A stretch of 64,000 nt of DNA from the NCBI GenBank assembly GCA_019925795.1, contig CM034311.1, forward strand, positions 21,140,231-21,204,230. Reading direction: 5' to 3'. Positions 48,080 to 61,300 of this stretch are shown here, piece after piece (within the stretch, counting starts at the first letter, position 1; each line of letters begins with the position of its first letter). The translations under genes were made by a program, and so were the position numbers. A model generated the notes under the pieces. The model did not search any database. It was not told the DNA's origin and was given only the letters and a program-made list of their open reading frames with translations. The DNA comes from Dendrobium chrysotoxum. Its lineage: Eukaryota > Streptophyta > Magnoliopsida > Asparagales > Orchidaceae.

Positions 48080-49722
48080 TTAACCATTAGAGTCTGAATC
48101 TACCGCTGCAGAGGCTTCTTCCTTACCAGATCGGTGTCTTGAAGGTTTAGCATCTTTATTTGATGCTCTAATTTCAACCATGTAAATGTTCCCAGCTGAA
48201 TCTTCCTCCATCAAATCATCTGCTTCTGGATCAAAGGCTTCAATTGCCTTCTTCTTAAGTATATCTCTTATTTCCTGTACCACCTCATCGACCGGTCTAC
48301 CCTCAATTGATTCGAGGTCGATTGATAGGTACCCCTTATAGTTAATCATTTCTTCAAATTCCTCATCTCCTAATTTGGTGAGGACTTCTTGAATCTGCAG
48401 GTCATCTGCGGTAGGTTCTGCTACCAACTGATCTAACATTTCTTCATCATCCTCAAGCTCTATCCCCTCCCCTTCGACTATCCCGGGGTCGGTATTCACG
48501 AGGGTGACATCCTCAACAGGGTGAGGGATATCTAATCTAACAGGTGATGACGGAGTTTGACTTGTGGGAACTCCAACATCAATCTGAGGAGAATCCTCAC
48601 ATCCCTGAATGAGGAGTCGGGGGACTTTAACAGGTAACTGAACTGGAGTATCTCTGATCTGAATTCCAATAGTTCTACTTATTTTCATCGGTACATATGG
48701 TTCATCCAAAGGTATGGGCCTCTTGCCCTTAACATCAACTAGCTGCAAGTCTTTAACAATCTCTTTTGATTTGGCTACCACAGGGGCCAACTTTGAAAGT
48801 CTTGAAGGGGGAACTAGAGGTCTACCACTGAGAGGGTGACTCCTACCAGATCCAGTTAAAACTATCTCCTCAGTTTTGCAGTTGGGAGACGAGGCACCCA
48901 GTGATATCCATCCACTAAGACTGAAGCTACAGGTTGCTTAACAAACTTTTTATTTCTTCTCACTGGCTGAGGAGTCAGGTTTCTGGCTTCAGACTTTTCC
49001 TCTTTTAAAACTTCCTTTTCAAGCTTATGTGATATCACCCCCTTTAGGTGTCTCACATACTGTTCTTTTGTTTGACCTGTCTCAGCAGCACAGGTATGGA
49101 TGATGTTCCTTAACATCCTTGTTCTTAAAGTGTTCTTCTTCTTTATAGTCCTCTTGACAGTATAGTCGACTGGGCTAGGTGGAGAGCTAGCAATCCGCAT
49201 GACTCTCTCCTCCCCTACAGCAGTTGCGAGAGGGTGAAAACGACTCCCTTTCAGGAGTGGAGAAGAGGCAGGGATAGGCAGCTCCTCAACAGCCTCAGGC
49301 TCAACTAAACTCAGAGCCTTCTGTTCAGCTATCTTTCTGGACTTAGTGATTTTCTTTCTTATCCTTCTCAGATAGTTCTTTCTAGCACTCTTAGTGCCAA
49401 ACAGTGCTCCAGAACTAGAGGATCCCTTCTCAACAGTAGACTTCACCTCAGTCTTCTTGTCCTTATTTTGGACTGAGGGTACAGAAGGTGTAAGGATAGC
49501 ACCTACTGCCAGTTCTAACATTGGGGGAAGGTCACTTGTAGCCCCCACAGCTAGTTCAAGTACTGGACCATTCTCACCCTCAACAACGAGATTGATGATT
49601 GTTCCACCATTTACAGATAATTTCAGAGTCTTAAATCCCATTCCAAACTGAATTGCACTGCTATGAATTAATTCTTTAACTTGAAGGCCTCGGTCAATTG
49701 AGAACAGAAGTTTGCCAGCCAT
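48080..49722 (-). pseudogene. Element A extra ORF1 upstream of gag
   Basis: I recognise no domain. The probable start is MAGKLLFSIDRG at 49722. The N-terminal half (to about 48880) holds a duplicated LELAVGA motif, a strongly basic block (RKNYLRRIRKKITKSRK) and a Pro/Ser-rich stretch. A frameshift near 48890-48905 leads into a second half with LTGSGRSHPLSGRPLV followed by a very acidic region (about 48480-48150). Ogre elements carry an extra ORF of unknown function at this position, which is the main reason for the label. Its basic-then-acidic layout suggests nucleic-acid or chromatin contact, but that is a guess. Confidence 0.6.
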
Positions 49723-50581
49723 TACGGAAGGTTTGATTGTCTGAAATTTGAAAGAAAAGATTTGGATCAAACTTTTGAATTTGAATTTTGACAAGAAATT
49801 TTTTATATTTTATCACATAAATCGAATTATAGGAATTATAATCCGATATGTAATGATAAAGTACAGATATCAATTTTGACTTGAAAAAAATTTGAATTCT
49901 TGTTGTATATATTCAACTACAAGAGAATGTTGTAGAAAACATATAACAACGGTCTAGATTTGATTTGAAAGGATTTGACTAGAGGTTTGATGTTTTGAAA
50001 AGTGAATGATTTTCCTTAAGGATTTGAAACCAATAAGTTGAGTTTGATATCAACTTTGATAGTTAGCAAATTTCAAAGGAAATCAAGAAATTTCAACTCG
50101 ACTCTCTTACCCCACTGGCTAGGCTAAGGATAAGATGTCAGAGATTTGAATTGATGAAAAGATTAGATGTTTAAGCTTGAATTTGGAAATGATTGAATTT
50201 AGATCGTACATGTTATACTACAAGAGAATATTATAGTGGTACATGTGACAATGAAGATTGAATTTGAATTGAAAGGGAATTTAAGTAACTCAAAAAATCT
50301 GGCAACATCTCCCCTTATTTTTGAAACTCGAGGTGTTAAATTTGCATTCAACGTAACAGTTTACAAATATTAGGGAAGATTTTATAGGAAGGAACTCGAC
50401 TCTTTATATCTTATCAAAGATGAGATGTCAGAGTTTAAAGATTTAAAAGATACTGAAAATAAATGTTGAATTTGAATTATCAATGTTAATCTATAAGAGG
50501 TATTGTAGAAGAACATATGACAAGTGACGATTAAAATTTGATGAAATTGAATGGATACTTTTGAAAACTTGAATTTCCAGC

Positions 50582-50586
50582 AGCAC
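50582..50586. repeat. Target duplication of solo LTR (left)
   Basis: AGCAC, repeated exactly at 57206-57210. Joining the flanks restores the tandem-unit text (AGCACCTCCCCTT). Confidence 0.85.
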
Positions 50587-51184
50587 TGTTGACCTCATTT
50601 TTGTATGAGGTCACTAGGACCCACTTGGGTTTCTTTTTAGTGACCTAATGATGGGGAGATGTCCAACCCTTAGTCATAAAGGTCCTAATAAAGACCCAAT
50701 TCAATCCCAGTCAAACCCAGCTCTATCTTTTAATTCAATCTTTAATCCAACCTTCAATCAACATTCAATCATATTCCAAATCATATCTAATTAATTTCAA
50801 TCATTCATTTGATTTCCATTGATATGAATGATTCAAGGTCAATCATTTAACTCTTAAATCCAACCCAAATCTAATATTCCAAATCAAACACTCATGGTTA
50901 AGGACCTAGGTCCTGAAACCCTTTCTGGGTGAACTTTCTGTCACCTAGAAACCCAGTCAAGTGACCTCCAAATCATGACCCGTCAATTGCATATTGTCCA
51001 AACATGTCTCTAAGATCAACCCTCCAAATTTGAGCTCAATCCAACACTCCTAGCCCCTCAAACTGAATCTTTTTCCAAAGGCTGCAAAACCTTCAATTAT
51101 TTACAGCCTATGCCACTAGACTTGCCATCCAGAGCAATTTGACTTTGGGACCCTCTCCAAACCCTCCAATCACAGTCATGACTT

Positions 51185-51740
51185 TTTCTATGATTGGTTG
51201 ACCAGTAAATTACACTTTTCCAGACCCAATTTGACCCAGTGTTGACCAGGGATCAAAATGCCATTTATAGGGATTTTTAGTCTTTTCCCCAAAGTTCAAC
51301 ATGACGTTCCCATATCAATATTCAAAACCTATTCCAATGGATCCTAAATATCATTAGGAATACATTGGAACCAAACTCAAGTCTTGGTTTGACCTGGTTG
51401 ACCAAGTCAACTAAGGTTGACCAAAAATGCCCCTTAAGGTTTCAAATGTCAATTTCAATTCAAATGACCTTACCAATGCATGGTACAACCACTATTGATC
51501 TCAAAATACTCTTTTGAACTTGTTTGACCCAAACTCAATCCATGGTTTGACTAGGTTGACCAAGTCAACCATGGTTGACCAAATCAACCTTTAACCCACA
51601 TAAAGATCAATTTCAATGCTTGAACCAATTTTAAATTAAATCAATCCCTCAAAATCATTCAATTGGACACCCTTGACATGTCTAAAGCTTTCCAAGTCAA
51701 GCTTCCCCTTTGGTTGACTTGGTCAACCCATTTGGAGGGG
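51185..51740. repeat. W-box-like array in solo LTR
   Basis: Four units about 155-165 bases apart hold TTGACCAAGTCAAC-type palindromes (near 51215, 51392, 51550, 51712), homologous to 28495-29345. Confidence 0.82.
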
Positions 51741-52622
51741 TGAAAACCTTCTCCAAACCCCTTTAAGCCTATGGAAAGAGGCCAAATCATGGCCACATCA
51801 CCAAGACACCTTGGTAATCCATGGCTTAATCCAAAATCTGCTCAAACCTGATAGAAATTGACCCATTTTCTCTCTTAAGAAGCCCAAAGCCAACTCCCTA
51901 AACCAAGCCAAGCTTTGGTTCACCCAAATGGGGGAAAAGCTGTGGTCCCTTTTCCCATGAACCAAGAGAGGTCACACTCACCACCAACCCTATTCCCTAG
52001 CTTTGGGTAGCTTAGGGGACACTTGTCATGCATCCAAACTCCCTCCAAACAAATCAAGACCATCTAATCCAAAAGCCAAGGGTTAAAGTGGGAGAAACCT
52101 AACCTAAGAAAAAAAAAATCTTCATTATTCACTCTCCCTCAACTCTCCCCCAACTCTCCTCCAGCCTTCAACCTTCCAAAACCCTTTCCCATCTTCTCCA
52201 ACCATTTCTAAGGCTTTCCCAAGCCTCTTCCCACCATTTCCAAGCCTCAAATCACTATTTTAGTGAGTAGAGAGCATTCTAGAGAGAGAAAGAAGATTTT
52301 TCAATACAACTTTTGATCCAGAAAGATCTAACTCTTGGTTTCTTCATCAAAGTTGTAGAGGATCACTGTAGCTTTCCAATGAGCCCACGATCTCAAAAAT
52401 CTGACGGTTGGATTGTAAGTTATACTCATTTTAAGTTTAAATTTCAATTTGAAACTGCTCAAAAATTTCATTGCTTGGGGTCTCCAAACTCTAGGCAATG
52501 AAAGTTCATGTTCCCATGAGCCTATGTTTCAAATTTTGTTAAATTTTGATGAGTATTTTAAAAGTTATGAGTATTTTCATTTTCTAGTTCATTTTGAGCT
52601 AAAACGGCCTTGATCGATCTCG

Positions 52623-52657
52623 GCCGTCCGATTTTCTGTCTTTCTCGATCGGACGGC
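52623..52657. repeat. Inverted repeat in solo LTR GC island
   Basis: GCCGTCCGAT (52623-52632) and ATCGGACGGC (52648-52657) are perfect 10-bp complementary arms around a 15-base loop. Confidence 0.9.
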
Positions 52658-54194
52658 TCGGGATTAGTGATGGCGTGGATAACTGGTTGATAAACAGCAC
52701 TTTGCATATCAAAATGCCACACGCCGCTGCTGTTTTGGCGCCGATCATTGCCAATGTTGGACTTAAAAATTTAAAAAAATAGTCATAACTTTCAAAATTC
52801 ATAGTAAATTCATTTTTTCACCAAATTAAGTGTTTTGGGGCTCGTTGGAAAGATAATTTACTCTAGTATTTATTAAAATTAATTTTGAGTTAATTTGATC
52901 AGTGGATTGTGATATATTTCTATTTCTTTGAAATCAGTTTTTTGTGATTTTCTCACAATCCAGTGGTCAATTAAGCCCCAACGTTTGGTGGAAGCTATTT
53001 GGGTATCTTAGGCATGCACTATAATTTTCTTAGGTTCAGATACCCATTGAATTGCTATGATGTAAATTTTTAAGGTAATGGGTCCATTTTGGACCCAAAA
53101 CTTTGAAAATTTATAACTCCATTTTTCTATAGAATTAGGCTGCATAAATTTTGTGGTGTGATTGCATATATGTAAGGGTTAGACAAACCAAATTTTAAGC
53201 CTATTTAAATAGTAGAGACACCTAGGAAAAATAATTAAGAAAAAGTCTAGAAAACTTAAAAAATTCCTAGGGGATTGTACACACACCCAATAGGGGTGAA
53301 ACTTGAACACACTAAACTTAGTGACATAATTAGCCTCAAGTTCAAATTTCACTGAATTTGGAGATTATTAGGTCAGAAAATTAATTACCCAAAGTTTCAG
53401 CCTTTTTAAGGACCCAAAAAATTCAAACAAATGCAATAAATCCAAATTAAGTCCAAAAATTACAAATAATATCTTAAATTGACCAAAACATAGTCCTCTA
53501 CCTAGAAAAAATAAAAACCCCATGCTGGACTCTTAATTCAATTTTAATTTGACTTTTAATGAAAATAAACAATTAATTATATTAATTAATTAAAAATTAT
53601 TAAAATCCCAAATAATTCCCAAACACTTGGAAATGTTCCCATTGGTCATCCTTGACCTTTGGGAGTGATTCCATGCAGTTTGGGATGAGTTTGGATGAAA
53701 ATGATCAAAACCTTCCTAATTAGGTAATTTTAAAAAATTCAATAATTAAGAAAACTTTGAAAATTCATAACTAATTACAGAAAAATCCAAATTGAGCAAA
53801 CTTAGTGTCAATCAACTCAAATTAAGGTCTAGTATTTTCTAAAAATGTCAAACCTCCAAAATCTGGTCAACGTCAAAAAGTCAACCTTTTGGTCAACCAT
53901 AGTTCAAATCTAGGCCCGAACTTCAAAAATTCATAACTTGTCATAAAAAACTCCAAATTGAGTGTGCTAACAGTCTAACAACTCATCATAAGGTCTAATA
54001 TTTATTAAAAATCTTAAACTTACAAAATTAACTTTAATTTAAAAAGTCAACTTTTGGACCCCTTAATTAACATAATTAAATAATTCCAATAATTTCTAAA
54101 AAATCCCATAACTCATTAAAATTCCAAAAAATTTTAACTTGATTAATAAAACACTCAACCAACACTCAAATACATAACAATCACTCTAAAGATG

Positions 54195-54460
54195 AAGTTT
54201 ATTGGATGGACTACTCCGGGCTGCGGGGCTAAGTGTCCTAAGGAGGCCTGGTTCCTCGAGCCTGGTGGCACAACGTCACGAATGAATTCAATGGAGTGTT
54301 AAACATCAAAATTAAGTTACTTTTAATTACTTAACCAAATTAAAATCTTTAATTCGACTACATCAATAAGGTTTTTAGGATGGACTACTCCGGGTTACGG
54401 GGCTAAGTGTCCTAAGGAGGCCTGGTTCCTCGAGCCTGGTGGCACAATGCCACAAACCTG
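54195..54460. repeat. Duplicated GC-rich block in solo LTR
   Basis: Two nearly identical blocks of about 85 bases, at about 54205-54285 and 54378-54458, share GGATGGACTACTCCGGG, GGGGCTAAGTGTCCTAAGGA and CCTCGAGCCTGGTGGCACAA. I found no copy of this block in the element A or B LTRs. Confidence 0.85.
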
Positions 54461-57205
54461 TTGATGGAAAACATAAAATAATTTAACTTTTAAAAATTAG
54501 TTATTAATTAAATTAATTAATATTAATTAATCCTTAATCTTCACCAAACTAAATCAACTTAATCAATCCCGATTACTACTGGGTAACCCAGACCTACGAG
54601 GGTATTAACTTAGCCCCAAGAAAGGTGAAATAAACTTTACGGCCTCGGTGAGCAACAAAGATAGCAATCATTTAACAATTAAAATATATTTAAATTAAGC
54701 CTTAATACATTAATACTTAAACTCAAACATAAAGCCCTCCTTTAGCTTTTAACAAACTCAAACATTAAACAACTTCAATAAATTACCCATCCTAGGATCT
54801 ACCCCAGCCACATGACCTTCTACACACACTTTAGATGGTTTGTTAGGACAACTGACTATAGATCCAGGCTAGGCCGGTGTTTACTTTTCTGCTGTGTGCC
54901 GGGTTTTCTGAGTTTTCATTGCATGTTGTGATTGAAATTGATTGATGCGTTTGTTTACTTTTACTACACTCTGTGGATTGATGTGATGGGCGACTAGATT
55001 ACCCTTAGGTTAGGAACGATCTGGATGCTCACTGAATTTTTTGTAGGTGGCCATGCTCGTGCAGGGCAATAAAGGGGGGCTAAATAAATAATAAATATAA
55101 ATACTACAGGTGCTTCAGCTTCTTAGCCCCCCAAGTAAAAAGAGTGTGGCCAAGTGTGTTTATTTTTCTACACGTATATATATATAACTGCTTGGGATGT
55201 GTTTTAATATCTAAATGCTTAGGATAACCCTGCAGGAGAGTCTAAAATTTTTATTTTTACATTCATGTAATTTGTTTGAGTATTGAGTTGTGAAAGTGGC
55301 ACTTTGAGTTTGGGATACATAGATCCAAAGGTTGGATTCAAAAGAGGAAAGGATACCCCTTTGGGGGATAGTCCTTATCCATTTGGAACTCCAAATTTGG
55401 ATCACTTTATTACCCAAAGTGGAAAGAGTAACCTCCCCCTCAAGGAAAGAGTTTTCTTTTCCATTTGGGTATCCAACCACGAAGAATCCAAGGAGCTCGA
55501 GGAGGAGAAGACCGAGGAGTTGAAGACATAGAGTATCCCACTCAAAGTCACTTGTATCTGTATTAGGATTAGAATCCGAGTTGTTGTTAGTGGTGCCCGA
55601 CCACTTTTAATTTATGTAAATCTGGGTTGTAATAAGCAAGGCAATTCGCCTATGGATATTTATTTAATTAATTTGATTATTTAATGTATTGTGCTTTGAT
55701 TGCGTATAGGATTGTCTATTTTTCCTAGTTCTTTAGCGATTGCATGCCGTTCTTTTTATTTTAGCCTAGAATTCGTTAGGCTCTTTAAGGACCAAAAATA
55801 TTTTTACTCATAACTTATATTTAAAATTTTAAGATTTAAATAACATAAAAACATAAAGACCTAGGGAATAGCCGAAATCGTCTGGGGTCGCATGCATATT
55901 ACTGCATCTCTCTCCCTCCTTGCTATAAGACCCTTCCCCGCCTGCGGGTAGAGTCCAGATAATCCGACCTATAAGGATGAGGTGCTGGATCTGGGGAAGT
56001 CTAGTCTTTAAAAAAAAATATTTTATAAACCTTTTTTTTAAAAAATATCATGCATACCTGATTTGGATACTTTAACCACCACCATGTATCGCATTAGAAG
56101 CTAATTAAATTAAAATTTTAATTGCATTTTAGTCTAAGCATTCCACCCGACATAAGTCAAGGGGTCAATTAGGAATCTGCTCTAGATGTCGACCCCAACT
56201 TCTTAAACCAGTCTTAAATAATGTCCCTGATCACTCTGCATCAAAAGACCGGACTCATGGTTTTGAAGCGCTTAGGTGGTTTAGCTGGCTCCCCAATCTA
56301 GGCCGGGGTAAGTCCAGATTTTGCACTGCATTAGTTAGGTTCGGACTACTGTGTTCCAGTGTCCAAATTTAGAGTTAGGATCCGGGGCAGATTTCTTTTT
56401 GAGTCATAAGACCCCAACCTCTGGGAATATAATCCCAAATTTCTAACAAAACGTTTAACTCAAATTAAATATTCTTCCAATCCAAAATTTAAAGCCCAAC
56501 ACTTAGCTTAGGTCGTGACGCTTCTGAATTGTTTCAGAATCTCAAAGTGTCTCCTACCCCTCTTCCCTTGACTCAAAAATAATTGTTCAAAATTTGATCC
56601 AATCCCTTTTTAAAATCCAAATTCACCTCTTTGGTATCACTCCTAGAAATCTCTAAACAAAATTTCTGCCATTATTTTAATCGAAAGTTTTCGTAGGGGA
56701 CTCCGGTCTCCCACGATGTAATTAACTACGAGGGCTTGTGCTCATAGGAGATTTAGAACCCACATCTGATTTTTCAAAACTAATTTTCAAAACTTGATTA
56801 GTTATCTTTGGGAAGTTAAATCACTAATGATCGTTATCGTTATGTTCGAACGATTATTAATAAATGATATCTTCTCCCTTCAAGGAGATATATCTTTTGT
56901 TAAAATGAATTCGAATATAAAATTAACGATCGCTCCTCTTGATTATCGTAGCTCGATATTTGACTGAACCTTATTTTGACCCTTTAGGGGCCATATGAAG
57001 TTCTCTCTTAAATTTGGCTATGATATTCAAGATAAGATTTATAATTCTAAATCTGAACCCCATCCTAAAATTTTATTTTCACCTCCCGAGTTGGTATACT
57101 TTTTCTAATGTGATGTTCGATTTTAGAATTAAAATTTTTAACATTAATTTAAATTTCCCAAAGATGACAAAATTTTTTAAAACCCGCTTTCAAACAACTA
57201 CAACA

Positions 57206-57210
57206 AGCAC
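57206..57210. repeat. Target duplication of solo LTR (right)
   Basis: AGCAC, partner of 50582-50586. Confidence 0.85.
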
Positions 57211-58371
57211 CTCCCCTTATTTTTGAAACTCGAGGTGTTGAATTTATATTCAACTCAACAGTTTACAAATTTTAGGGAAGAGCTAGGGAAAACCACTTGA
57301 CTCTTTTCATTTCAAAAGAGTGATTTATAATGAAATGTCAAAGATTAATTTAACCAAAAAAATTTGAAGAAATTTTGCATATATTAAACTACAACAATTG
57401 TTATAGAGAAATATATGGCAATGCATTTTGAACTTGATTGATTTTGAAAGGATATTTGAATATTTTAAAAATCTGGCGGCATCTCCCCTTATTTTTGAAA
57501 CTCGAAGTGTTGAACGTATGTTCAACATAACGGTTTACAAACTATAAGAGGGAGATTCTAGAAGATCAACCCGACTCTTTCATTCCAACGAGTGATTCAG
57601 AATGAAATGTCAAAGATTGAAACAACCAAAGAAATTGAAAGTACATTGACTATATACAACTACAACCATTATTGTAGAAATATATAGTTGCAATGATTAT
57701 TATGGCTTGAAATGGATGTTGAAAAATTTAAAATTTCGGTAGCATCTCCCCTTATTTTTGAAACTCGAAGTATTGAACGTGTGTTCAACATAATGGTTTA
57801 CAAAAAAATTTTAAATAAGGAGACACTAAAAAGCTAACCCGACTCTTTCATTCCAATGAGTGACTTGGGATTGAAATGTCGAAGGTTAGATAACCAGAAG
57901 ATTTCAAACTTTGGATTAAAATTTGGAAGAGAAGTCTATATCCTATCACACATATTGAATTATAAGAATTACAATCCTATATGTAATGATAAGATATAAG
58001 AATCAATTAAGATTTGAAAAAGATGAAATCTTGCTAGACAGTTGAAACTATGATTTTGAAGTTGGAGAATTTTCTATAAATTATAAAACTTAACACGCTA
58101 TGATTTATTTGCATGCTAGTTTACAATATATACAGAAAGACTTTGAAAAGCTTGGCCTGATTCTTTTACTCTACCAATGAGCTTAGAGGCAAAATATCAA
58201 AGCTAAACTTAGAGGGAGGTATCCTACACTCACCTCTCTTTTCACATATCTTAATTGAGTTGGCCAAACTCACCCAAGGGAGAAATGGGAGAGGGACCAA
58301 TGGAAGAAAGGTATTCAAAACTACCGATGCAACAAAATTCGTAGCGCTATTGAAGATGGAGAGAGAGATAT

Positions 58372-58389
58372 TCCCCAGTAGAGTCACCA
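58372..58389 (-). promoter_or_regulatory. Primer binding site of element A (mutated)
   Basis: The sense strand reads TGGTGACTCTACTGGGGA, two transitions from the element B site TGGCGACTCTGCTGGGGA. It lies 8 bases from the LTR end at 58398. Both changes are C to T or G to A, which fits decay by cytosine deamination. Confidence 0.82.
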
Positions 58390-61300
58390 TTTTTTGATGT
58401 AATTGAAAAATATATAGTGTTTTGAAAAGTGTTTAATTTTCTTTGGGAAATATTTAATTTCTGGAATTTAAATTTTATAATCGAATACTTATTATGAATG
58501 ATGTGTCACCTCGAAAGGTGAACATTCGTTCTCTAATAGGTTCAGATTACAAATCTTGATTTACCCTGATTATCATAGTCAAACTCAAGGAGAAACAACA
58601 TATGATCCCGAAGAATCAGAATGATGTTTAATCCAATATTTAACTATAATAATCTAGTAAAGAGATCATTAATTTCATAATCAAAGTTACAATAATAGTA
58701 CGATATATCTTTAAAAAAAAGAGAATATCGTCTATTATCGATTATTTAAAAATGATGATAATGATCGTTAACTTTTGAATTTCCCAAAGATAATTAATTG
58801 ATGTTTTGAAAAAGCTTAATTTTGAAAATCTGGTCTAGGTTTCTAAATCTCCTTCGAGCGCAAGCCCTCATAGTTAATTACATCACATGAACTAAAAATT
58901 TTCTACGAAAACTCTCGATTAAAATAGCGATACGAATTTTATTTAAGAATTCAAAGACTGATGTCAAAGGAGGTAGGGACTGGAAATTCAACAGAGATTG
59001 GTTCGAGGTCGAACACTTATTTCTGGAGTCAAAGGAAGAAGAGTAGGAGGTGTTTTGAGATTTGGAATTACTTCAGAAATACCTCAAACTATCCTAAGTG
59101 TTGGGCTTGAATTTGATTGAAAGAGATATTTAGTTTGAATGATCAATTTTATTAGAAAGTGGGAATTAGATTCCCAGAAGGTTGAGGTCTTAGGATTGAA
59201 CATCTGCCTCAGAACCTAAGTCTAAAATTGGGTACTGAAAATCAGTGACCCAGAACCTAGCTAATGCAATGCAATCTGGACTTACCCCGGCCTGGATTGG
59301 GGAGCCAGCTAAACCACCTAAACGCTTCAAAACCATGAGTCAAAGTTTTTATGAAAAAGTGATTAAGGATGTTATTTAAGATTGAGTTTGAGGAGAGTGG
59401 GGCTGACATCTATAGCAGATTCCTATTTAGCCCCTTAACATATGTTGGGTGAAATGTCTAAATAAAAATGCAATTGAGAATTAGACTCAATTTTAATTTG
59501 TTACTAATGCGATGCATGCTAGTTGACTCGATAAAATGCTTAAATCAATATGTAGCAGTTTTAAAATCAGGCTTAAAAAATAAGTTTTATCCTAGAGATT
59601 GCACAACATCCCCTTGGACAGAACTGCACCCTAATAGGTCAGGTGGTCTGCCAAAACCCGCAAGCGGGGAGGTGCCTAACAAAAGAAGAGAAAAATGCAA
59701 CAAAAATGCATAGGAAAAACCCCCAGCGGTCCCGGGCTTACTTCTTAAATCGTTAAAATTTCTATGTTATCTTAAATCTTTTTAATTTTGTTTAAGTAGA
59801 AAAGGTTTTAACAATCCCTCACGAGCCTCCGATCGGGTTCCAGGCTAAAACAAAATCGGCATGCAATAATCGCCAAAAAACTATGAAAAGTAGGCAAGTC
59901 CTTAATCGCAACCAGCATCAAGTAATCAAATCAGTTAAATAATTAAATCAATTAAATAAATGCTCAAACTGAAAGTCCATGTGGCAAGTGCCACTTAATT
60001 ATACAACCCAGGGTCTGCAGGAAAGTAAAGTGGCCGAGTACCACTGACTACAACCCGGATTCTACTCCTAAGACTCAAGTGACTTTGAGAATGGGTCTTC
60101 TCATTCTTCACTACTTTGTCTTCTTGTAACTCCTTGGATCGTCGGGTCCGGGTATCCAAACGAAAAGAAACTCTCCCTTGAAAGGGGGTTATTTTTTCTC
60201 TTTGGATATTTGAAATTCATCCTAATTTGGATCTCCAAATGGATAGGAACTCTCCTCTAAGGGATGTTCCTTTCTCTTTGAATTCCAAATTGGATGTTTA
60301 AACATCCCAATCTCAAAGTACTTTAAACAATTTACAACTCAATTCAAATATCAAATTACATTAATCAAAATTAAAATCTAGACTCAACAACCTGTAGGGT
60401 TATCCTAATAATCAACAGTTATATTTAACATCTCAAGCAATTATATAATTAAAATTTAAAAATACTCAATCACAACCACACTTGGCCATGCTCTTTTAAT
60501 TTTAAAGAGAGACTTAAGCAATTTTCTGGAGCACCTATGTAATTTAATAATTATGATTTTGCCCCCTTTAATTTATGCCCTGTATGAGCATGGCCACCTG
60601 CATAAGATTGGATTAGTATAGATCGTTCTTAACCTAGGGGTAGATCTAACGCACAATCAATCATATCACAGAGTACAGTAAATAAATAGACAATCACAGC
60701 AATTCTACTACTAGCAAACAGCATGCGGTGAAAGCTCAAAAACCCGGCACACAGTAGAAAAATAAATACCGGCCTAGCCTAAGACTAGAGTTGGTTGTCC
60801 TAGCAAACCATCTAAAGTGTGTGAGGTAGGCTGTGTGGTTTTGATATGTTCTAGATGGGATAATTTGATTGAAGTTGCTTGAGATTCTAGTTGGTTGAAG
60901 GCTTAAGGGAGTTTTAATTTGAGTTTAAATCTTAATGACTTGAAATTAATTTTAAATTTGATTCAATTATTTGTTGGACACCACCTTTGTTGCACACCGA
61001 GGCCGTGAAGTTTATTTCACCTTCCTTGGGGCTAATTTAATAGCCTCGTAGGCCTGGGTTACCTAGTGGTACCCGATATAATTAAGTGATTTGAGTTTGA
61101 TTAATGTTTGAAGGTTGATTAATTTTTTATTGAATTTGATTAGTTGCTAGTTTTAATGTTGATTTAATATTTTCTGGAATTTTTAATGATTTGTTAAATT
61201 TTAACTTTTTCTGGATTATTTTAATGATTTAATTCAAGGGTCAAAATTTGACTTTTTGATTTAAAGAGTTTTCTGGAAATTTAATATTTTATTAAAATAT

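Larger units (their letters stand above)
50587..57205 (+). mobile_element. Solo LTR (6.6 kb) of a related giant-LTR family, opposite orientation
   Basis: It starts TGTTGACCTCATTTTTGTAT and ends CTACAACA, giving TG...CA ends, with AGCAC on both sides. Read on the plus strand it follows the same order of blocks as the element A and B LTRs: terminal palindrome (50590-50613), hairpin (50799-50833), W-box-like array (51185-51740), GC island (52600-52745), AT-rich stretch, conserved blocks (54560-54660, 54820-54920) and a GGCTCCCCAAT block (56285). It is shorter and clearly more diverged. No internal region remains, as expected after recombination between two LTRs. Confidence 0.88.
49795..58371 (-). 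repeat. Element A leader with roughly 270-300-bp tandem units (interrupted by a solo LTR)
   Basis: Between ORF1 and the primer site lie about six or seven tandem units, split by the solo LTR at 50587-57205. Landmarks recur in each: CTCCCCTTATTTTTGAAACT (50309, 57211, 57483, 57748), a CCGACTCTTTCATTCCAA-type box (50099, 50397, 57298, 57570, 57838, 58158) and a CTACAA...TTGTAG inverted repeat. One unit has the palindrome GTTGAAC-gtat-GTTCAAC (57509-57526). No coding sequence is evident. Confidence 0.8.
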
